Shown one piece after another: positions 58,253 to 64,000 of a stretch of 64,000 bases of DNA. The first letter of the stretch is position 1. The number at the start of each line of letters is the position of its first letter. This DNA comes from Nocardia africana NBRC 100379 (GTDB taxonomy: Bacteria > Actinomycetota > Actinomycetes > Mycobacteriales > Mycobacteriaceae), in contig NZ_BDAV01000009.1 in the NCBI RefSeq assembly GCF_001612635.1, positions 248,001 through 312,000 of the forward strand, in the 5' to 3' direction. The notes beneath the pieces are model-generated. The model was not told where the DNA came from and did no database searches. It saw only the letters and a list, made by a program, of their open reading frames with translations. The position numbers were made by a program, and so were the translations under genes.

Positions 58253-58852
58253 ATGGTACGCAGCGTCTTTCACGTCCGCCAGGACGATCCGATGGCCGCG
58301 CCGCTGCTGGCCGAGCTGGCCATCGAATACAGCAGCCGCTACGGCGGGAGCGTCGGTGAGGTCCATGCCGATCTGGTGAACCACCCGGCCGCCGATTTCG
58401 CTGCCCCGCACGGTGATCTGCTGGTGGTGGTCGAGGACGGCGAACCGGTCGCCGGCGGAGCGTTCCGCCGCTACGACGAGCAGACCGCCGAATTGAAGCG
58501 CATCTGGACCGCGCGCGAACACCGCCGTCGCGGCCTCGCGACCTTCGTCCTCGCCGAACTCGAGGCCGAGGCGCTGCGCCGGGGGTATCGGCGCATCTTC
58601 CTGACCACCGGCCCGCGGCAACCCGAAGCGGTCGCCCTGTACTTGTCGGCGGGATACACCCCGCTCGAACGCACGGCGTCCATCCAGCCCGGTCTGCTCG
58701 CGCATCCGTTCGAGAAGTTCCCGCTACGTCCGACCGCGAACACCCAGCGGCGCAATCGTTTCGGGCGCGAACGCGAGGGCGGGTACACCCCGGTGCGGAG
58801 CGGCCGACGCTATCGGCCGGTGCGCGACGAGGCCGGTGCCGTGCACGTATGA
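58253..58852 (+). CDS. GNAT family N-acetyltransferase
   Basis: 199 residues, ATG preceded by GGAGGAACAT. GNAT motifs are present: strand DLLVVVEDGEPVAGGAF, then the acetyl-CoA loop IWTAREHRRRGLATFVLAEL with the RRRGLA pyrophosphate-binding signature, and a last strand IFLTTGPRQPEAVALYLSAGY. About 40 extra residues at the end are Arg-rich. It lies directly behind the candidate SAM riboswitch and ahead of an ABC importer, so its substrate may be the imported compound, e.g. a methionine-related amine. That is inference. Confidence 0.9.
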   Translation: MVRSVFHVRQDDPMAAPLLAELAIEYSSRYGGSVGEVHADLVNHPAADFAAPHGDLLVVVEDGEPVAGGAFRRYDEQTAELKRIWTAREHRRRGLATFVLAELEAEALRRGYRRIFLTTGPRQPEAVALYLSAGYTPLERTASIQPGLLAHPFEKFPLRPTANTQRRNRFGREREGGYTPVRSGRRYRPVRDEAGAVHV

Positions 58853-58949
58853 CATTCCTGCCGACGCTGCTCACGCGCCGGCGCCGAACCGTTCCCTGCC
58901 GTCCGTACGGCGCCGACCGCTACCGCATCGATCCACCCGGAGTCACCGA

Positions 58950-60557
58950 ATGAAACGAATCCTCTCGCCGGCGCTCGCGCTCACCGCGACGCTGGCGATC
59001 GCCGCCTGCGCGAACACCTCCGGTGGTGGCGGCGACGCCGGTCCCCCGCAGCCGGGAGGCACCCTGCGCTACGGCCTGTCGCAGGCGCCGACCTGCTCGG
59101 ATCCGGCCCAGGCCGGTACCAACCAGACCCTGTACGTGGCACGTCAGATCGTCGATTCGCTCACCGACCAGGATCCGGCGAGCGGGGAGATCACACCGTG
59201 GCTGGCCACGTCCTGGCAGGTGAGCCCGGACGCGAAGACCTTCACCTTCCATCTGCGGCCCGACGTCACCTTCAGCGACGGCACACCGCTGACCGCCACG
59301 TCGGTGCAGAAGAACTTCGACGCGATCGTGCACACCCTCACCGCGGCGAAAGCGCCGCTGGGCGCCAGCTATCTGGCCGGCTACGCGGGCACGACGGCGG
59401 TCGACCCGCTCACCGCCGAGGTCCGATTCGACGCTCCGAATGCCCAATTCCTGCAAGCCTCTTCGACACCGCAGCTGGGCATCCTCGCCGACGCGACCAC
59501 CGCGAAACCGGCCGAACAGCGCTGCCTCGGCGACAACATCGGCAGCGGTCCGTTCGTGTATGCCGGCTATCGCCAGGATGCGTCCGCCACGCTGGTCAAG
59601 CGCCCCGGGTACCGGTGGGGTTCGGCGGTGTTCGCCCATTCCGGCGAGGCGTATCTGGACCGCATCGAATTCACGGTCGTGCCCGAGGCCGGGGTGCGGA
59701 CCGGCAGCCTGTCGTCGAATCAGCTCGATGCCGTCAGTGACGCACTGCCACAGGATGTTCCGCAACTCGAGGCCGCCGGCGCCAAGGTCCAGTTCGACTC
59801 GAACCCCGGTGTCCCGTTCGGGCTGCAGCCGAATGTGAGCCGTGCGCCGCTGTCGGACTCCGCCGTGCGCCAAGCCCTGTTGCACGCCATCGACCGCAAG
59901 CAGTTGGTCGATACGGTGCTGGGACCGCAGTTCCTGCCCGCGACCGGTCCGCTGGCCTCGAAAACACCGGGCTACGTCGATCTTTCGAAGTCGATAGCCT
60001 ATGACCCCGACCAGGCGCGCCGCATCCTGGACCAGGCCGGATGGGTGCCCGGCGGCGACGGAATCCGCGTCAAGGACGGGCGGCGGCTGTCGTTCGGGGT
60101 GCTCTTCGGCGCGCAGTTCGCCGCCAATCAGGCGACCTTGGAACTGGTGCAGCAGCAACTGCGCAAGATCGGGGTGGATATTCGGCTGGAGTTGACGCCC
60201 GTCGCCGACTACACCGCGCGGCAGAACTCCGGTGACTTCGACGCCACCTACTTCAACACCACCCGCGCCGACGGCGACATTCTGCGCACCACGTTCGGGC
60301 GCGGTCAGCGAAACCTCAACCAGCGCGGACCGATTCCGGCGCTGGACCAGGCGCTCGCCGACCAGCTCTCGACCACCGACCCGGCCGCGCGGGCGGGGAT
60401 CATCGGGCAGGCGCAGCGATCGGTGATCGAGAACGGCCTGTGGTTGCCGACCATCGAATTGTCGCAGGCGATCGGCGTGTCCGGCGCGGTGCACGACCTG
60501 AAATTCGAGGCCTCGGCGCGTCTGCAGTTCTACGACACCTGGTTGAGCAAGCGATGA
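58950..60557 (+). CDS. ABC transporter family 5 substrate-binding lipoprotein
   Basis: 535 residues from the ATG at 58950. Signal RILSPALALTATLAIAAC ends with the lipobox IAAC. The family 5 (DppA/NikA/OppA) pattern is complete: GGTLRYGLSQAPTCSDPAQ, LVDSLTDQDPASGEITPWLA-like (read here as IVDSLTDQDPASGEITPWLA), TFTFHLRPDVTFSDGTPLTA, and later DAIDRKQLVDTV-like AIDRKQLVDTVLG. The ligand may be a peptide, nickel chelate or other cationic compound. The position behind a SAM riboswitch suggests a sulfur-related ligand. Its stop overlaps the permease start by ATGA. Confidence 0.93.
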   Translation: MKRILSPALALTATLAIAACANTSGGGGDAGPPQPGGTLRYGLSQAPTCSDPAQAGTNQTLYVARQIVDSLTDQDPASGEITPWLATSWQVSPDAKTFTFHLRPDVTFSDGTPLTATSVQKNFDAIVHTLTAAKAPLGASYLAGYAGTTAVDPLTAEVRFDAPNAQFLQASSTPQLGILADATTAKPAEQRCLGDNIGSGPFVYAGYRQDASATLVKRPGYRWGSAVFAHSGEAYLDRIEFTVVPEAGVRTGSLSSNQLDAVSDALPQDVPQLEAAGAKVQFDSNPGVPFGLQPNVSRAPLSDSAVRQALLHAIDRKQLVDTVLGPQFLPATGPLASKTPGYVDLSKSIAYDPDQARRILDQAGWVPGGDGIRVKDGRRLSFGVLFGAQFAANQATLELVQQQLRKIGVDIRLELTPVADYTARQNSGDFDATYFNTTRADGDILRTTFGRGQRNLNQRGPIPALDQALADQLSTTDPAARAGIIGQAQRSVIENGLWLPTIELSQAIGVSGAVHDLKFEASARLQFYDTWLSKR

Positions 60558-61519
60558 CTCCGATGACCCGGTATGTGATCGTGCGGGTGCTGCAGGCGAT
60601 CGGTGTGCTGTGGGCGGCGTTCACCATCTCCTTCGCCGTCTTGTTCCTGCTGCCCTCGGATCCGGTCCAGATGGCCGTCGACGCGGATCCGGGGGTGCCT
60701 CCGGATCCGGCCGCCATCGCGGAGCTGAAGGCCAGATACGGGCTGGATCGCTCGGTGCCGGAACAGTATTGGACCGCGCTCACCCACGCCGTCCGAGGTG
60801 ACCTCGGGCGCTCCCTGAACACCGGGCAGTCCGTCACCGGCGCGCTGGGGCAGTCGATTCCCTCGACGCTGGCGCTGGCCGGGCTGGCGCTGCTGCTGGC
60901 GATCGTCTTCGGCGCCGCACTGGCCGTGGCCGCCTCCTACACCCGGCGTCCGTGGTTGCGGAATCTGCTGACCGCACTGCCGCCGATCGGGGCCGCGATG
61001 CCGACGTTCTGGGTGGGACTGCTTCTGCTGCAATTGTTCTCGTTCCGGCTCCGGCTCGTGCCCGCCTTCGGCGGGACGGGCTTCAGTGGCACGATCCTGC
61101 CCGCGATCACCCTGGCAGTGCCGGTAGGCGCGGTGATCGCGCAGGTGTTCTACAGCGGTCTGGCCACCACATGGCGGCAGCCGTTCGTCGATGTTGCCTT
61201 CGCCAAGGGCGCCTCGCGGCTGTGGGTGCAATGGCGCCACGTGCTGCGCGCCGCGGCCGGGCCGGCGCTCACCGTCGCGGGACTGTGGGTCGGCACGGTG
61301 CTGGCCGGTTCCGTGGTGGTCGAAACCGTGTTCTCGCGCGGCGGACTGGGCCGGCTGACCCAGAACGCGGTGCTGCATCAAGACATTCCGGTGGTGCAGG
61401 GGATCGTGTTGATCGCCGCCCTGGCCTTCGTGGTGGTGAATCTGGCGGTGGATCTGATCTATCCGCTGCTGGATCCCCGCGTCGCCGTCGCTCGCGAGAA
61501 GGTGCGCGCACATGTCTGA
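60554..61519 (+). CDS. DppB-type ABC transporter permease
   Basis: 321 residues. It starts with RYVIVRVLQAIGVLWAAFTI, the typical first span of DppB-like permeases, and has about six spans. The GADYGLDRSVPEQY-like region is read here as ARYGLDRSVPEQYW and the coupling loop as AFAKGASRLWVQWRHVLRAA, where the EAA-like motif contacts the ATPase. It overlaps the binding-protein gene by 4 bases and the next permease by 8, so all are one operon. Confidence 0.94.
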   Translation: MTPMTRYVIVRVLQAIGVLWAAFTISFAVLFLLPSDPVQMAVDADPGVPPDPAAIAELKARYGLDRSVPEQYWTALTHAVRGDLGRSLNTGQSVTGALGQSIPSTLALAGLALLLAIVFGAALAVAASYTRRPWLRNLLTALPPIGAAMPTFWVGLLLLQLFSFRLRLVPAFGGTGFSGTILPAITLAVPVGAVIAQVFYSGLATTWRQPFVDVAFAKGASRLWVQWRHVLRAAAGPALTVAGLWVGTVLAGSVVVETVFSRGGLGRLTQNAVLHQDIPVVQGIVLIAALAFVVVNLAVDLIYPLLDPRVAVAREKVRAHV

Positions 61520-62387
61520 CACGCTGCTCATCGCCCACCCCGCCGCCGCCAGGATCACGGAACTGCGGCGGGCGCTGGCGCCGAAACGCTGGCGCGCCAC
61601 CGCCGGGCTCGCGGTGTCGATCCTCGTGCTGATCGTGGTCCTCGGCTGGGCGGTCGCGCCGTCGCTTCTCGCCGGCGACGATCCACGCGCGGGCGTGCCG
61701 GAGGAGAAATTCCGCGGCCCGAGCCCGCAGCACTGGTTCGGTACCGACAATCTCGGCCGCGACCTGTACACCCGGGTGGCGCACGGGGCGGCGTTGACGC
61801 TGTCGGCGACGGTCTGCGCCGTGCTGCTGGGGTTGGTGGTCGGTTCGGCGATCGGTCTCGTGTCCGGCACCCTCGGCGGGACCGTCGATGCCGTCGTCAT
61901 GCGCGGAGTCGATGTGCTGCTGGCGATTCCGGAACTGTTGTCGGCCCTGGTACTGATCACGGTGCTCGGACTGGGCACCCGGAACGTGGCCATCGCGGTG
62001 GGCGTGGCGCTGATCGCCCGGTTCGCGCGGGTGATGCGCTCGGAAGTGCTGCGGGTGCGCCGCGCACCCTACGTGGAGGCGGCGTTCGCGTCCGGAGTGC
62101 GCTGGCACACCGTGCTTCTTCGCCACATCCTGCGCACCGCGTACGCGCCGGTCGCCGCGCTGGCCGCGGTCGAGTTCGGTGTCGCGGTCCTGGCGATCTC
62201 GTCGCTGAGCTTCCTCGGCTACGGTGCCGCGCCGCCGACCCCGGAATGGGGGTCGCTGATCTCGGAGGGCCGCAACTACCTGGTGCTCGCCTGGTGGATG
62301 ACCACCCTGCCCGGCCTGGTGATCGTCGCGGTGGTGCTCGCCGCCCAGCGCATCGGCCGCGCGATCGGGAACACGGAGGACCGATGA
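61512..62387 (+). CDS. DppC-type ABC transporter permease
   Basis: 291 residues. After one N-terminal span ([19 protein letters not shown]) come [20 protein letters not shown], a DppC hallmark, and five more spans. The coupling segment is [20 protein letters not shown]. Its stop TGA lies in ATGA with the next, repeat-containing frame. The start at 61512 overlaps the previous gene's last codons, with GAGAAGG as a possible ribosome binding site. Confidence 0.94.
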   Translation: MSDTLLIAHPAAARITELRRALAPKRWRATAGLAVSILVLIVVLGWAVAPSLLAGDDPRAGVPEEKFRGPSPQHWFGTDNLGRDLYTRVAHGAALTLSATVCAVLLGLVVGSAIGLVSGTLGGTVDAVVMRGVDVLLAIPELLSALVLITVLGLGTRNVAIAVGVALIARFARVMRSEVLRVRRAPYVEAAFASGVRWHTVLLRHILRTAYAPVAALAAVEFGVAVLAISSLSFLGYGAAPPTPEWGSLISEGRNYLVLAWWMTTLPGLVIVAVVLAAQRIGRAIGNTEDR

Positions 62388-62513
62388 GACATACTCGCGC
62401 AGCCTCTCGTCGGTCCGACCGGGTGCGGGTGTCCCGCAGGACACGAGGACCGATGAGACACACTCGCGCAGCCTCTCGTCGGTCCGACCGGGTGCGGGTG
62501 TCCCGCAAGACAC
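62376..62513 (+). repeat. 69-bp tandem duplication in the ABC transporter operon
   Basis: Two copies, 62376-62444 and 62445-62513, differ at only a few bases. Each contains GTCGG-T-CCGAC and the hairpin GTGTCC-CGCA-GGACAC (one mismatch in the second copy). The first copy includes the permease stop codon. At 69 bases, the unit is a multiple of three, so the frame through it is kept. Confidence 0.9.
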
Positions 62514-62527
62514 AGGAGGGGCGATGA
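62384..62527 (+). CDS. 47-codon repeat-containing frame linking permease and ATPase genes
   Basis: The frame begins at an ATGA shared with the permease stop and ends in an ATGA shared with the ATPase start at 62524. It is made of two repeats of 23 residues, each starting [16 protein letters not shown], ending KTQEGR, and is strongly basic. Ribosome binding: GGAGGACCG before the first ATG and AGGAGGGGCG before the ATPase. It may be a real small protein, a device that carries ribosomes across the duplication, or an accident of the repeat length. Confidence 0.4.
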   Translation: MRHTRAASRRSDRVRVSRRTRGPMRHTRAASRRSDRVRVSRKTQEGR

Positions 62528-64000
62528 TGAGCGACGACACCTTGTTGCGGGTCGATGATCTGCACGTTCGCTACGGCGGCACGGCGGTGGACGCGGTGTC
62601 GGGTGCGACGCTCGAGATCGCGCGCGGGGAGACCGTCGCGCTGGTCGGTGAGTCGGGTTCGGGCAAATCCACACTCGCCCATGCCGTGATCGGCCTGCTG
62701 CCCGACTCCGCGGAGGTATCCGGCGGCGGAATCGTCTTCGACGGCCACCGGCTCGACACCGCGTCGGATCGCACGCTGCGCGGCCTCCGGGGCGCGCGTA
62801 TCGGACTCGTCCCGCAGGATCCCGGGACGTCGCTGAATCCGGTGCAGCGCATCGGCGATCAGGTGGCCGAGGTGTTGCGCATCCATCGGCGGGCCGATCG
62901 CCGCACGGCACGGCTGGAGGCGGTCCGGTTGCTCACCGAGGCGGGCCTGGACCGCCCGGAGGTGCGGGCGCGGCAGTATCCGCAGGATCTGTCCGGTGGA
63001 CAACGTCAGCGGGTGCTGATCGCGATCGCGCTGGCCTGCGAACCGGAACTGGTGATCGCCGACGAGCCGACCAGCGCCCTGGACGTCACCGTGCAGCGCC
63101 GCATCCTCGACCACCTCGCCGACCGCACCGCGCAGCTCGGCACCGCGGTCCTGCTGATCACCCACGACCTCGCGGTGGCCGCCGACCGCGCCGATCGGAT
63201 CGTGGTGATGCGCCACGGCCGGATCGTCGAAACCGGAACCACCACAGCCGTTCTCACCGATCCGCAGCACGAATACACCGCCGAGCTGCTCGCCGCCGCG
63301 CCGAGTGCCGAGACACCGGTGCGCCGAGCGCGCCCGCGGGCCGAACGCCCCTTGCTGGTGGCGACGGGGCTGCGTAAGAGTTTCCGCATGGCGCGGGGTG
63401 TGCGCACCGATGCGGTCGACGATGTGTCACTGGATCTCGATCGCGGCGAAACGCTCGCCCTGGTCGGCGAATCCGGCTCCGGCAAGACCACCACCGCGCG
63501 CATCCTCGCCAGGTTGTCGACACCCGATGCGGGCAGCATCCGCTTCGACGGGCGCGACGTCGCCCGTTTGCGCGGCGCCGGGCTGCGGGAGTTTCGCCGG
63601 CGCGTCCAGGTGGTGTACCAGAACCCGTACACGTCACTGAATCCCACCCTGAGCGTCGCGAAGATCGTGGGAGAACCGTTGCAGGCCTTCGGAATCGGCG
63701 ATCGTCGCGAACGCCGCGCCCGGGTCGCCGAACTGCTCGAGCAGGTGGCGCTGCCGGGTGACGTGGCCGGCCGGCGCCCGGATCGGCTGTCGGGCGGGCA
63801 GCGGCAGCGCGTCGCGATCGCCCGGGCGCTGGCGCTGCGGCCGGATGTGCTGGTGCTGGACGAACCGGTGTCGGCGCTCGATGTCGGGGTGCAGGCCCAG
63901 ATTCTGGCGTTGCTGGAGCGATTGCAGGCCGAGCTCGAGCTGAGCTATCTGTTCATCTCCCACGATCTGGCCGTGGTGCGCCGCATCAGCGACCGCGTCG
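62524..64000 (+). CDS. fused dual-ATPase subunit of the ABC transporter (3' end outside window)
   Basis: At least 492 codons, open at the window edge. AGGAGG lies 6 bases before the ATG at 62524. It joins a DppD-like and a DppF-like ATPase. First half: [10 protein letters not shown] (Walker A), [42 protein letters not shown]. Second half: [59 protein letters not shown]. The linker (residues 255-285) is Arg/Ala/Pro-rich. It drives the DppBC permeases. The order binding protein-permease-permease-fused ATPase is complete apart from the cut end. Confidence 0.94.
   Translation, partial: MMSDDTLLRVDDLHVRYGGTAVDAVSGATLEIARGETVALVGESGSGKSTLAHAVIGLLPDSAEVSGGGIVFDGHRLDTASDRTLRGLRGARIGLVPQDPGTSLNPVQRIGDQVAEVLRIHRRADRRTARLEAVRLLTEAGLDRPEVRARQYPQDLSGGQRQRVLIAIALACEPELVIADEPTSALDVTVQRRILDHLADRTAQLGTAVLLITHDLAVAADRADRIVVMRHGRIVETGTTTAVLTDPQHEYTAELLAAAPSAETPVRRARPRAERPLLVATGLRKSFRMARGVRTDAVDDVSLDLDRGETLALVGESGSGKTTTARILARLSTPDAGSIRFDGRDVARLRGAGLREFRRRVQVVYQNPYTSLNPTLSVAKIVGEPLQAFGIGDRRERRARVAELLEQVALPGDVAGRRPDRLSGGQRQRVAIARALALRPDVLVLDEPVSALDVGVQAQILALLERLQAELELSYLFISHDLAVVRRISDRV

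Noticed and set aside
62246..62527. 94-codon frame overlapping the end of the second permease
   Set aside because: Its first half is a shadow of the permease in another frame. Only the part from ATG 62384 is considered, as the repeat-containing frame.
1..64000. CRISPR arrays, insertion sequences, integrases, prophage genes and rRNA
   Set aside because: No regularly spaced repeats, transposase or integrase motifs or rRNA segments were seen.

Overview
The window looks like chromosomal DNA from a mycolic-acid actinomycete, most likely Nocardia or a close relative. The base composition is very GC-rich, GTG starts are common, and several marker genes point to this group: the mycothiol ligase mshC, a mycobacterial-type integration host factor (mihF), an MMPL transporter, an Mtb12-like lipoprotein, an S-adenosyl methyltransferase of the PF04672 type and a DUF3090/SCO1664 pair. 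There is no phage, insertion sequence or CRISPR array. The species call is inference; no rRNA is present.

Layout. 1-11 kb: the end of a Pls/PosA-type NRPS-like membrane enzyme, an M1 aminopeptidase, a patatin, a TetR regulator with an enoyl-CoA isomerase-like protein, a large SRPBCC-thiolase-crotonase fusion, and an ArsR/SRPBCC pair. 11-15 kb: a leftward mycothiol-linked block (phosphatase, DUF3090, SCO1664-like, mshC). 15-24 kb: an aldo/keto reductase, a heme-type ABC importer (hmuTUV), an ECF sigma factor, a quinone oxidoreductase, an epoxide hydrolase and a MarR regulator. 24-34 kb: an MMPL transporter with lipoprotein, then an lppL-like gene, a DUF5703 gene, pyrD, a fatty acyl-CoA synthetase, a PEBP protein and an M20 peptidase. 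From memory, 11-15 kb and 27-34 kb together resemble the M. tuberculosis Rv2130c-Rv2141c neighbourhood, split here by about 12 kb of accessory genes.

34-46 kb: an HxlR/imine-reductase-like divergent pair, a sterol desaturase-type protein, a two-component system, mihF, tRNA-Leu(GAG), a SulP transporter, a methyltransferase, a cytoplasmic-looking S8 protease with a small partner, an epimerase, a thioesterase and an NTF2-like protein. 46-55 kb: HrpB helicase overlapping an AMP-dependent ligase and a cyclase, facing a GntR regulator; a thioesterase; an amidase remnant; a dienelactone hydrolase; small enzymes. 55-58 kb: envelope genes (META lipoprotein, L,D-transpeptidase, rhomboid).

58-64 kb holds the most interesting unit. 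A promoter, a candidate S-box (SAM) riboswitch whose closing helix reaches into the Shine-Dalgarno sequence, a GNAT acetyltransferase, and a complete oligopeptide/nickel-type ABC importer follow one another. The importer carries a 69-bp tandem duplication that forms a 47-codon frame linking permease and ATPase by ATGA overlaps. The arrangement suggests SAM-repressed uptake and acetylation of a sulfur or methionine-related compound.
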